DNA from: Fusobacterium sp. FSA-380-WT-3A
GTDB taxonomy: Bacteria; Fusobacteriota; Fusobacteriia; Fusobacteriales; Fusobacteriaceae
DNA: 64,000 bases
Assembly (NCBI RefSeq): GCF_012843705.1
Contig: NZ_JABAFQ010000001.1
Location: forward strand, 62,001-126,000
Direction of reading: 5' to 3'
The notes beneath the pieces are model-generated. The model worked only from the letters and a program-made list of their open reading frames with translations, ran no database searches and was not told the DNA's origin. The translations under genes were made by a program, and so were the position numbers. Shown in pieces: positions 35,656 through 43,541 of the stretch (position 1 is its first letter; each line of letters opens with the position of its first letter).

Positions 35656-36624
35656 ATGAAAAATAAGAAGAAAATTGAGATTAACCCTAAAAATATTGAA
35701 ATTTATGAAAAGTATTTGAGAAGTTGTTATATAAAATCGAGGGATACTATTGATACAACTTATAAAGTTTATAAGAGTAATATGCACCAATTTCTAGAAT
35801 ATTTAAGAGACTTAGAAAACAATAGATATATAATTTCAGATAGTACTATCAAAAATTTTTATGATATTTGGGAAAGATATGCCAATGAGTGTATTCAAAA
35901 GGGAAATAATAACAGAACTATTAATAATAAAAGAACTGCAATTTCTACTTTTTATGATTGGTGTGAAAAAAGAGATATTATAAAATATAATCCTTTTAGA
36001 AAAATAGATACTTTAAAGATAACTTCAAATGATTTAAGAAGAGAGAGTTACTTTTTAACTCAAAAACAAATTTGGGAAATAAATTATCATATGGAAAAAG
36101 ATACAAAGAATTTTGATATACAAGATAGAATTTTATTTAATCTGTTTTTAGATTCTGTAGGTAGAATATCAGCTATACATTCATTGAAAATTAGTCAATT
36201 AAAAATAGAAGAGAATATTTTTGAAAATGTTAGAGAAAAAGAGGGATATATAGTGTCAATTATTTTTTTTAATGAAACAAAAGAACTTATAAAAAAGTGG
36301 TTTGAAATAAGAAAAGAAAAAAATATTGAAAGTGATTTTTTATTTTTAACTTATTATAAAGATGAATATAAACAAATGACTAAAGAAACTATTAGAAATA
36401 GGGTAAAAAAAATGGGAAAAATTATAGGAATAAAAAGTTTTTATCCTCACTCTATAAGAAAAACTATTATAAATATAATAAGTAGTATTGGAAATATTTC
36501 AGATGGAGCTATTTTAGCTAATCATAAAGATAGTAAAGTAACTTCGGAATATTATATTAAACACCAAAAACAAAATGATATAAAAAATAGATTGATAGAT
36601 TTAAGAATAAAAGCAGGTTTGTAA
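35656..36624 (+). CDS. Tyrosine recombinase/integrase
   Basis: 322 residues. N-terminal SAM-like DNA-binding domain (about 12-110) and a catalytic domain with R170 (DSVGRISAI), H265 and R268 (HSIR), H290 (LANHKDS) and Y299/Y300 (TSEYY), so the catalytic set looks complete. Such enzymes cut and rejoin DNA at core sites made of two arms and a 6-8-bp centre. It lies divergent to the ssp-like operon with its own extended -10 (TG-A-TAAAAT at 35614-35622) and AAAGGAG site. The gene is enclosed by the 17-bp inverted repeats. It could mobilise the island or invert the segment. Confidence 0.88.
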   Translation: MKNKKKIEINPKNIEIYEKYLRSCYIKSRDTIDTTYKVYKSNMHQFLEYLRDLENNRYIISDSTIKNFYDIWERYANECIQKGNNNRTINNKRTAISTFYDWCEKRDIIKYNPFRKIDTLKITSNDLRRESYFLTQKQIWEINYHMEKDTKNFDIQDRILFNLFLDSVGRISAIHSLKISQLKIEENIFENVREKEGYIVSIIFFNETKELIKKWFEIRKEKNIESDFLFLTYYKDEYKQMTKETIRNRVKKMGKIIGIKSFYPHSIRKTIINIISSIGNISDGAILANHKDSKVTSEYYIKHQKQNDIKNRLIDLRIKAGL

Positions 36625-36907
36625 ATTAGAAAATTTAATAAAAATAAAAAAACATTTAAAAGCCTTTTTCTAGTTTAAAAAGGAAAAAATAGCAATTTAT
36701 TTAAAAATAATTTAAAAAAATGTAGTTTTTTTTTCACAAAAAATGGAAATTATAAAAAAAGTTTTCATAAATTTTCTAATTTATGAAAAACATTGAAAGT
36801 ATATTTTTTCTGTATGTTATTAATATAGAATGTATTTACTTTTAACTAATTTTAATATATAATAAATGTGAGAATTTACTAAATCTTTATAACAAAAGGT
36901 GATAAGT
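36625..36907 (+). promoter_or_regulatory. Non-coding gap with hairpin and promoter of the helicase-methyltransferase operon
   Basis: No gene seen. TTTTCATAAATT (36762-36773) and AATTTATGAAAA (36778-36789) form a perfect 12-bp stem with a 4-nt loop. TTTACT (36835-36840), 17 bp, TATAAT (36858-36863) is a good promoter for the downstream helicase; its -10 touches the right 17-bp repeat, so transcription would start inside that repeat. A weaker CCTTTTT/AAAAAGG stem (about 36664-36683) follows the recombinase gene without a T tract. Confidence 0.6.
36863..36879 (+). repeat. Inverted 17-bp repeat, right copy, at the helicase operon start
   Basis: TAAATGTGAGAATTTAC on the plus strand, the inverted partner of 35580-35596. 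Here the flanking 11-bp arms again match 9 of 11 around the same GTGAGA centre. It overlaps the predicted transcription start of the helicase gene. Confidence 0.7.
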
Positions 36908-39265
36908 ATGGGATTAATTTCAAATACTAAAATCAATATGTATAATTCATTAGTTAACTCTATTTCTAATTCTGAAGAGATAATTATGAATGTTTCATTT
37001 GTAAGAGATTCAGGAATAAAACTGCTTATTTCAGAATTATTAAAAGCTAGAGATAATGGAAAGAGTATAAAAATTTTAATAAGTGACTATATGAAAATTA
37101 CAGAACCTAATGCTTTATACAGGCTTTTAGATATAAAAGGTATTAAAATTCTTCACAGTATTTCAAATAAATCTTTTCACCCTAAAGCATATATATTCAA
37201 AAAATCAGATAACAAAATAGAAGTGTATATTGGCTCATCAAATATATCTTATTCAGCATTAGTGGATGGAATAGAATGGAACTATCACTTTTTAGGAGAT
37301 AAAAACTCAAAAGAGATACAAGAAATTTTAGATGAATTTCAAGAGTTATATGAAAACAAAAGTTTTTATTTAACATTAGATTGGCTTAGAAAATACGAGA
37401 AGCAATACAAAAAACATTCCTTTGAAAGTGTAATAGATTTTACAAAACCTACTGATGAAAAAATAGAGCCTATTAAATTTCAGATACCAGCACTTTATGA
37501 ACTAGCAAAAACAAGAGAAGAGGGGTATAAAAAAGCCTTAATAGTTGTAGGAACAGGACTTGGAAAAACTTTTTTATCAGCCTTTGACTCACAAAATTTT
37601 AATAGAATTCTTTTTATAGCTCATAGAGATGAAATTTTAAAAGACGCGTATAAAACATTTAAAAAAGTATATGGGGATAAAAAAACTTTTGGATTTTTCA
37701 ACGGAGATGCAAAAGATATTGGTAGAGATATATTATTTGCTAGTGTCTACACCATAGGAAAAGATGAATATTTAACAGAGGAATATTTTTTACAAGACTA
37801 TTTTGATTATATAGTTGTAGATGAATTTCATCATAGTACAGCCACAACTTATTCAAGAGTATTAAAATATTTCAAACCAAAATTTTTATTAGGACTTACT
37901 GCTACACCAGATAGAGCCGATAATGGAGATATTTATAAATTATGTGATTACAACATAGCCTATGAATGTGATTTTAAAGTAGGAATAAATAATGGTTGGC
38001 TAACTCCTTTTGAATATTACGGAATTTATGATGATACAGATTATGAGGTTATTCCTTGGAGAAATGGAAATTATGATTTAACTTCCTTAGAAAATTCTCT
38101 TATTGTAGAAAAAAGATTAAATTTAATCTATGAAAAATACATTCTTTTTAAGAAAAAATTTGCTGTTGGTTTCTGTGCAGGTGTTAGACATTGTAAAATA
38201 ATGAGTGATTTCTTTAATAAAAAAGGGATAAAAAATAAGATAATTTTAGGGGAAACTCCTATAGAAGAAAGACAACAAACAATAGAAGATTTTAAATCAG
38301 GAAAAATAGATATAATATTTACAGTTGATGTATTTAATGAGGGGGTAGACATTCCTTGTATTGATACAGTTTTATTTTTAAGACCTACTTCTTCATATAC
38401 AATATTTATTCAGCAATTAGGTAGAGGGCTTAGAACTTATGAGGGAAAAACAAAATTAAGAGTCCTTGACTTTGTAGGAAATTATAGAGGGGCTGAATTA
38501 AAAACTAATTTTTTAATGGGTAATTCACAAGGGAAGAGAGAAAGAATAATTCTTCCTAGTGATGGAGATTTTATACTTCCAGAAGGTTGTACAGCAAATT
38601 TTGATATGCGACTTATAGATTATTTTTCTATTACTAAAAATAAATCTCAAAAGATAATAGATAGATTAATAAGTGATTATAATCGTGTAAAAGAGTATTT
38701 AAACCACAGACCAAGTATAATGGACATTCACACTTTTGGAGAATATCCTGTAAATATTTATTTACAAAAATTTAAGTCGTGGTATAATTTCCAAAAAGAA
38801 GTAGATGATTTAACAGAAAATCAAAAGAGATATTCTGATAAGGTTATAGATTTTTTATTATTTTTAGAAAAAACTCCTATGACAAAATCCTATAAAATAC
38901 CTCTACTATTATGTTTCTTTAAAAATACTTTGCCAGAGATTGTATCTTTAAAAGAGATTGGAGAAAATTTCAAAGAATTTTATAGTGATGAAGTATACAG
39001 AAAGGACTTAAATAATAAAAAACACGAAAACTTATCTTCTTGGAAAAATAGAGATTATGAAAAATTAGCTCTTACAAATCCTATTAAATTTTTAACAGAA
39101 AATGTAAAAAATAGAGAGTTTTTTATTTATGAAAATGATAACTTTATTTTAAATAAAGATTTATATATAGAAATTTCCAATGATAAAGATTTATTAGGTG
39201 AAATTTTAGAGAGATTAAATTATAGAAATATTAATTATTTTAGAAGGAAATATATGGAGGACTAA
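36908..39265 (+). CDS. PLD-domain DEAD/DEAH helicase (DUF3427-type)
   Basis: 785 residues from the ATG at 36908 (AAAAGG 8 nt before). N-terminal PLD-like domain with H91/K93 (SFHPKAYIF) and GSSNISYSAL (109-118), then a superfamily 2 helicase with VGTGLGKT (214-221), DEFHH (305-309), LTATPDR and QQLGRGLRT. The C-terminal third is of the kind called DUF3427. It differs in sequence from the PLD-helicase of the ssp-like operon. It is coupled to a methyltransferase gene (TAATG overlap). Proteins of this build recur in defence islands; cutting of foreign DNA is an inference. Confidence 0.85.
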   Translation: MGLISNTKINMYNSLVNSISNSEEIIMNVSFVRDSGIKLLISELLKARDNGKSIKILISDYMKITEPNALYRLLDIKGIKILHSISNKSFHPKAYIFKKSDNKIEVYIGSSNISYSALVDGIEWNYHFLGDKNSKEIQEILDEFQELYENKSFYLTLDWLRKYEKQYKKHSFESVIDFTKPTDEKIEPIKFQIPALYELAKTREEGYKKALIVVGTGLGKTFLSAFDSQNFNRILFIAHRDEILKDAYKTFKKVYGDKKTFGFFNGDAKDIGRDILFASVYTIGKDEYLTEEYFLQDYFDYIVVDEFHHSTATTYSRVLKYFKPKFLLGLTATPDRADNGDIYKLCDYNIAYECDFKVGINNGWLTPFEYYGIYDDTDYEVIPWRNGNYDLTSLENSLIVEKRLNLIYEKYILFKKKFAVGFCAGVRHCKIMSDFFNKKGIKNKIILGETPIEERQQTIEDFKSGKIDIIFTVDVFNEGVDIPCIDTVLFLRPTSSYTIFIQQLGRGLRTYEGKTKLRVLDFVGNYRGAELKTNFLMGNSQGKRERIILPSDGDFILPEGCTANFDMRLIDYFSITKNKSQKIIDRLISDYNRVKEYLNHRPSIMDIHTFGEYPVNIYLQKFKSWYNFQKEVDDLTENQKRYSDKVIDFLLFLEKTPMTKSYKIPLLLCFFKNTLPEIVSLKEIGENFKEFYSDEVYRKDLNNKKHENLSSWKNRDYEKLALTNPIKFLTENVKNREFFIYENDNFILNKDLYIEISNDKDLLGEILERLNYRNINYFRRKYMED

Positions 39266-39840
39266 TGTCTATAGATTTTTATAATGAAAATGCTTTAAAT
39301 TTTTTTGAAAACACAGTTAATTCTGATATGAAAGATTTATATAGTTTATTTTTAAAAGAATTACATAAAAAAGCTTCTATTTTAGATTTAGGTTGTGGAA
39401 GTGGAAGAGATTCAAAATATTTTATAGATAATGGTTATAAAGTTGTAGCAAGTGATTTTTCAAAGGAGCTTTCAATACTAGCTTCTCAATATATTGGACA
39501 AGAGGTAGTGGTAGAGGATATGAGAAAAATTACTTATGAAAATATTTTTGATGGTATTTGGGCTTGTGCTTCTATGCTTCATCTTACAGAAAATGAAATT
39601 ATAGATACTCTTAATAGATGTTACAAAGCTCTAAAAAAACAAGGAATTATTTATCTTTCTTTTAAATATGGAAATGAAAATTATAAAAAAGATGGAAGAA
39701 GTTTTACTTGTTTTACAGAGGAAAAATTTTTAAATCTTCTTTCTAATACAAAATTAAAATGTAAATTTATATTGCAAACTAATGATGTTAGAAAAGGTAG
39801 AGAAAATGAAAAATGGCTAAATGTAATTTTATATAAATAA
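39265..39840 (+). CDS. Class I SAM-dependent methyltransferase
   Basis: 191 residues. SAM-binding motif I ILDLGCGSGRDSKYF (about 38-52), acidic residue after strand 2 (VVASDFS), and GIWACASMLHL as motif IV/post-I. The fold is of the small-molecule/UbiE type rather than a DNA base methylase (no NPPY/DPPY seen). It overlaps the helicase stop by one base, so both are made from one message. The substrate is unknown; linkage to a PLD-helicase suggests a role in the same defence function. Confidence 0.8.
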   Translation: MSIDFYNENALNFFENTVNSDMKDLYSLFLKELHKKASILDLGCGSGRDSKYFIDNGYKVVASDFSKELSILASQYIGQEVVVEDMRKITYENIFDGIWACASMLHLTENEIIDTLNRCYKALKKQGIIYLSFKYGNENYKKDGRSFTCFTEEKFLNLLSNTKLKCKFILQTNDVRKGRENEKWLNVILYK

Positions 39841-39887
39841 AAGTTAAAGATATTATTTAAGATTGAAATAGAAATTTTAAAATTAAT

Positions 39888-39930
39888 AAAAAATAGGCTA
39901 TTGAATTAATTTACAACAGCCTATTTTTTT
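39888..39930. terminator. Bidirectional terminator between methyltransferase and rlmD
   Basis: Stem AAAAAATAGGCT (39888-39899) with AGCCTATTTTTT (39918-39929), extended by three more pairs across one mismatch. A and T tracts on both sides suit both the plus-strand methyltransferase and the minus-strand rlmD operon. Confidence 0.8.
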
Positions 39931-39987
39931 ATGTTATATAAAAAATGTCGGAAAAATGTTGGAAAATTGATATTTTTTATATAACAT
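39931..39987. repeat. 57-bp palindromic element at the right island edge
   Basis: Arms 39931-39949 and 39969-39987 are 19-bp inverted repeats with one mismatch (ATGTTATATAAAAAAT.TC); the 19-bp centre has two GGAAAA motifs. There is no T tract after it in either direction, so it is not a plain terminator. It lies exactly where accessory genes give way to housekeeping genes. Attachment site, small palindromic repeat or mobile-element end are possible. Confidence 0.6.
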
Positions 39988-39999
39988 TCTTTTTATAAG

Positions 40000-41370
40000 T
40001 TAAGATTTTATCAAAGAAAATTTACCTACAACTTCTATTTGAACAGTTTGTGGGAACATATCTACAGGTTGGATTTTTTCCAATCTATATCCCTCTTCTA
40101 TAAGAATTTTACTATCTCTAGCAAAAGTTGAAGGGTTACAAGAGATATATACAATCTCATCAATTTTATGATTAGTTAAATCTCTTAGAGTTTTTTCTTC
40201 AATTCCCTTTCTAGGTGGGTCAAAAATTATAGAATCTACTTTTTTTCCACAACTCATAAGTTTTTCAATCTCTTTATTAACATCTCCAATAATGAACTCC
40301 ATGTTTTCAATGTTATTTTCTTTGGCAGTTTTTATTCCATCTTCTACTGCAGATTTTACAATTTCAATAGAATATACCTTATGAGCTTCTTTAGATAACA
40401 TCATTCCAATAGTTCCTGTACCAGAAAAGGCATCTATTATATATTTATCTTTGATATTATCAAAATAACTAATTCCAATATTATATAATTTTTTAGTTTG
40501 TCCTAAATTAATTTGGAAAAATGAGCTTGGAGAAATATTAAAATGAATTCCAGATATTTCCTCTTTAATGGTTTTTTCTCCAAATAAATGAACCATAGTT
40601 TTTCCCAAAGCAAAGTTTGTTTTCTCTGTATTTAATGAAACATATACAGATTTTATCTCTTCTACTTGATTATATAATTTAGAAAGGAATTCTTCCACAT
40701 CTTTTGTAACTTTTTTTAAGTTTACCACAAGAACAACCATAGCTTCATTATAAGAGTTTGTTCTTGTCATTATATGTCTCAAAATTCCCCTATGCTCTAT
40801 TTCATTATATACAGATATTCTTTTTTCATTATTTAATATCTCTTTTGCTTTATTGATGACCTTATTACTTAATTTTGAGCTAAGCATATTTTCTTTTACT
40901 TGAAATACATCATGACTTCTTTTTTGAAACATTCCTGTAATAATCTCATGATTTTTTCCATAGGCAAAAGGCTCAATAACTTTATTTCTATAATTATATA
41001 TTTCATCAGATTTAACAATAGGTAAGATTTCTACATCTTTAACTCCACCTATTTTTTCCATTACATCTTTTACTAATTCTTGTTTATATTTTAATTGGGC
41101 TTCATAATTTAACATTCCAAAATCACAACCATGGAAATCTTCAAAAGATATTCTTTCATTATCTATTCTTTCAGCTCCAGCTTCTAATAATTTTGTGATT
41201 ATTCCTCTAGCATAATTTTTCTTTTTAGAAATAATCTCTATTTCTACTTTGTCTCCAGGTACTGACATTGGTACAAATATTGCAAAATCATTGTAATATC
41301 CAAGCCCTTCTCCCCCATAGACAATTTTATCTATATTTAATTGTATTTTTTCTCCTATTGATACAGGCAT
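40000..41370 (-). CDS. rlmD: 23S rRNA (uracil-5-)-methyltransferase RlmD/RumA family
   Basis: 456 residues. N-terminal TRAM RNA-binding domain (1-60), then SAM-dependent catalytic domain with FQINLGQTKKLYN, DAFSGTGTIGMML, DPPRKG and the catalytic cysteine in YISCNPSTFARD. It methylates uridine C5 in rRNA (family members also act on tRNA, TrmA-like, and the exact base cannot be fixed here). The N-terminal Fe-S cysteines of E. coli RlmD are not obvious. It overlaps the FtsL-like gene by one base, last in the rsmH operon. Confidence 0.9.
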   Translation of the reverse strand: MPVSIGEKIQLNIDKIVYGGEGLGYYNDFAIFVPMSVPGDKVEIEIISKKKNYARGIITKLLEAGAERIDNERISFEDFHGCDFGMLNYEAQLKYKQELVKDVMEKIGGVKDVEILPIVKSDEIYNYRNKVIEPFAYGKNHEIITGMFQKRSHDVFQVKENMLSSKLSNKVINKAKEILNNEKRISVYNEIEHRGILRHIMTRTNSYNEAMVVLVVNLKKVTKDVEEFLSKLYNQVEEIKSVYVSLNTEKTNFALGKTMVHLFGEKTIKEEISGIHFNISPSSFFQINLGQTKKLYNIGISYFDNIKDKYIIDAFSGTGTIGMMLSKEAHKVYSIEIVKSAVEDGIKTAKENNIENMEFIIGDVNKEIEKLMSCGKKVDSIIFDPPRKGIEEKTLRDLTNHKIDEIVYISCNPSTFARDSKILIEEGYRLEKIQPVDMFPQTVQIEVVGKFSLIKS

Positions 41371-41633
41371 TAGTCCTCCATTTCTGTAGAAAAATAATTT
41401 ATATTATTTGTTATTTCCATTTTATTTTTTTCGTGCATCTCATTTTCAAAGGCCTTTAAATCGGCTTTTTTATCATACTCTAATTTTATCATTGCCAATT
41501 TTTTTTCAGCTTCTTCTACATATTTTTTTTCTACATAAATTTCCCTTTCAACTCTAGAGATTCTTATTAAAAGACTATTATGTATAAAGAAAACACCTAC
41601 TATTACTGTTAACAATAATACAAAATTTTTCAT
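41370..41633 (-). CDS. FtsL-like small membrane protein
   Basis: 87 residues: one N-terminal membrane helix (FVLLLTVIVGVFFIHNSLLI), then a coiled coil (about 25-60). This bitopic layout together with its position directly after rsmH (14-bp gap) is that of FtsL, the divisome protein that works with FtsB/FtsQ at the septum. Sequence alone is too weak to prove it, and no other dcw genes follow. Confidence 0.6.
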   Translation of the reverse strand: MKNFVLLLTVIVGVFFIHNSLLIRISRVEREIYVEKKYVEEAEKKLAMIKLEYDKKADLKAFENEMHEKNKMEITNNINYFSTEMED

Positions 41634-41647
41634 TTTCTACATCACTC

Positions 41648-42595
41648 CTATATTTTTTCTACTACTCTTAATTTAGCTGAGTGAGACCTATTATTATATT
41701 TTAATTCTTCTACTCCTGCACATATTGGCTTTTTAGTCAAGATTTTTACTTGAGGTTTTTTTCCACAGATACACACAGGTAATTCTGGAGGACAAGTACA
41801 ACCTTTTTCAAGTTCTTTAAATTTATTTTTTACAATTCTATCTTCTAATGAGTGGAAAGTAATTATAGCAAGTCTTCCACCTTTTTTTAAAGATTTTACA
41901 GCTTTTTCAATAGCAATTTCTAAAACTTCAAGTTCTTTATTAACTTCAATTCTTATAGCTTGAAAAGTTTTTTTTGCTGGATGTTTTTGAGATTTTCCAG
42001 AATAAGCTCTTCTTATAATTTCTACAAGCTCCCCTGTAGTTTCTATCTTTTTCACATCTCTAGTTTCACAAATAAATCTGGCTATCTTTCTAGCAAACTT
42101 TTCCTCTCCATATTCATAAATTATTTTTGAAAGTTTTTCTTCTGGATATTCATTTACAACTTCATAAGCTGAAAGAGGGCTACTCTTATCCATTCTCATA
42201 TCAAGTCTTGTATCAAATCTATATGAGAAACCTCTTGTTTCATCATCAAGTTGAGTTGAAGATACTCCAATGTCCATAAGAATTCCATCTACTTGATATT
42301 TTCCAGCCATGTATAATACTGTATCTAAGTTTTGGAAATTATCTTTATAAACTTTCCATTTATTTTTATATGGTTCTAATCTTTTTGAAGCAAACTCTAT
42401 TGCTTGTTGGTCTTGGTCTATAGATATTAACATTCCTTTATCAGAAAGAGTTTTTAATATTCCTTCTGAATGACCTCCCCCACCTAAAGTACAATCTAAA
42501 TAAACACCATCTTTATTAGTCACAAGATTTTCTATTGTTTCATAATATAAAACAGGGATATGATATTCACTAAATGTATTTTTTATATCTTCCAT
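41648..42595 (-). CDS. rsmH: 16S rRNA (cytosine-1402-N4)-methyltransferase
   Basis: 315 residues from the ATG at 42595, supported by AAAGGA 7 nt upstream. SAM loop DCTLGGGGHSEGIL (about 33-46), LMDIGVSSTQLDDETRGFSY and DMRMD, KTFQAIRIEVNKEL and the C-terminal NNRSHSAKLR are diagnostic of RsmH (MraW). It methylates N4 of C1402 in the ribosomal decoding centre. It leads a small operon with the FtsL-like gene and rlmD. Confidence 0.97.
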   Translation of the reverse strand: MEDIKNTFSEYHIPVLYYETIENLVTNKDGVYLDCTLGGGGHSEGILKTLSDKGMLISIDQDQQAIEFASKRLEPYKNKWKVYKDNFQNLDTVLYMAGKYQVDGILMDIGVSSTQLDDETRGFSYRFDTRLDMRMDKSSPLSAYEVVNEYPEEKLSKIIYEYGEEKFARKIARFICETRDVKKIETTGELVEIIRRAYSGKSQKHPAKKTFQAIRIEVNKELEVLEIAIEKAVKSLKKGGRLAIITFHSLEDRIVKNKFKELEKGCTCPPELPVCICGKKPQVKILTKKPICAGVEELKYNNRSHSAKLRVVEKI

Positions 42596-42628
42596 TATTT
42601 TTCCTTTCAATTTTTATAGTTCCTTACT

Positions 42629-42637
42629 ATTATATCA
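42629..42637 (-). promoter_or_regulatory. Extended -10 promoter of rsmH
   Basis: Minus strand TGATATAAT (42629-42637) lies 33 bp before the rsmH start. The -35 is poor, typical of extended -10 promoters. It begins just downstream of the yggT-side terminator. Confidence 0.55.
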
Positions 42638-42643
42638 CACATA

Positions 42644-42675
42644 AAAAAAATAGAGAAGAGTATCTCTATTTTTTT
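42644..42675 (-). terminator. Terminator after yggT (pnp-rimO-pgsA-yggT operon)
   Basis: Stem AAAAAAATAGAGA (42644-42656) with its complement (42663-42675), loop AGAGTA, T tract on the minus strand. It lies 26 bp after yggT. Confidence 0.8.
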
Positions 42676-42701
42676 ATAAATTATAGGTTTTTCTTAAAAA
42701 T

Positions 42702-42962
42702 TTAAAATAATAAGAAAAATATTAATTTTTTTATAAGGTTTAAAGCTATATAAGCTAGTATAGGAGAAAAATCTATTCTACTATATCCCAAAGGTAATAT
42801 CATTCTAAAAGGTTGTAATAGTGGTTCAGTTATTGAATAAACAATTTCAGTAAAATCATTTCTAGTGTATGGAGCTAACCAAGAGATTAATACTCTAATT
42901 AAAATTATAAGTTGTAAAATATATACAGTATAATGAATTATATTCATTAATAGTAATCTCAT
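42702..42962 (-). CDS. YggT family membrane protein
   Basis: 86 residues with two membrane helices and the conserved ILIRVLISWLAPYTRNDF and ITEPLLQPFRMILP segments of the YggT family. Members are linked to cell-division or osmotic functions in several bacteria, without a known activity. It follows pgsA by 21 bp and is last in the pnp operon; ATG after AGGAGG. Confidence 0.88.
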   Translation of the reverse strand: MRLLLMNIIHYTVYILQLIILIRVLISWLAPYTRNDFTEIVYSITEPLLQPFRMILPLGYSRIDFSPILAYIALNLIKKLIFFLLF

Positions 42963-42983
42963 ATAACCTCCTAATTATATTTA

Positions 42984-43532
42984 TTAATTTCCCTCTAAGA
43001 AATAATGTTTTGTTATATTGATATACTCTATTCCAGACCATATTGTCAATACAACAGGAATCATCATTAAGATAGTATTTAAATTTATTAATGTAGGATA
43101 TTCTTTTCCAAATAAAATTAATATCATTATTACTATCATTTGTGAAGTTGTTTTATATTTTCCAAGTTTGTTAGCTGCCACAACTTCTCCTTTAGCTGCC
43201 ACAACTATTCTTATTCCACTTATTAAAAATTCTCTAAATATAACAACTATTGACATCCAAGAAGGGATAAATCTTAAATAGACCATAACAACTAAAGCAG
43301 ATATAACTAAAACTTTGTCAGCTAATGGGTCCATTACTTTTCCAAAGTCTGTAATTAAATTATATTTCCTTGCTATATATCCATCAAAGAAATCTGTTAT
43401 AGAAGCTATGGCAAATAGAGCTAAGGCGATAATTCTATATGCCCAACCTCCATCAATAGAGTTTTCTAAAAAATAAATAAATGGTACTGCTAATACAAGT
43501 CTTGCTATTGTAAGCTTATTAGGTAAATTCAT
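42984..43532 (-). CDS. pgsA: CDP-diacylglycerol-glycerol-3-phosphate 3-phosphatidyltransferase
   Basis: 182 residues, several membrane helices. The CDP-alcohol phosphotransferase signature D-G-x2-A-R-x8-G-x3-D-x3-D is present (about residues 46-73, FFDGYIARKYN then GKVMDPLADK). It makes phosphatidylglycerophosphate in the inner membrane. It follows rimO by 9 bp. Confidence 0.94.
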   Translation of the reverse strand: MNLPNKLTIARLVLAVPFIYFLENSIDGGWAYRIIALALFAIASITDFFDGYIARKYNLITDFGKVMDPLADKVLVISALVVMVYLRFIPSWMSIVVIFREFLISGIRIVVAAKGEVVAANKLGKYKTTSQMIVIMILILFGKEYPTLINLNTILMMIPVVLTIWSGIEYINITKHYFLEGN

Positions 43533-43541
43533 TTCTCCCCC

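Noticed and set aside
36664-36683. CCTTTTT/AAAAAGG stem after the recombinase as its terminator
   Set aside because: Short A/T stem with no T tract on the plus strand; too weak to call.
20825-39999. Direct repeats at the two island edges as attachment sites
   Set aside because: Reading both edges I found no shared word beyond short AT-rich stretches, and no tRNA gene lies at either edge.
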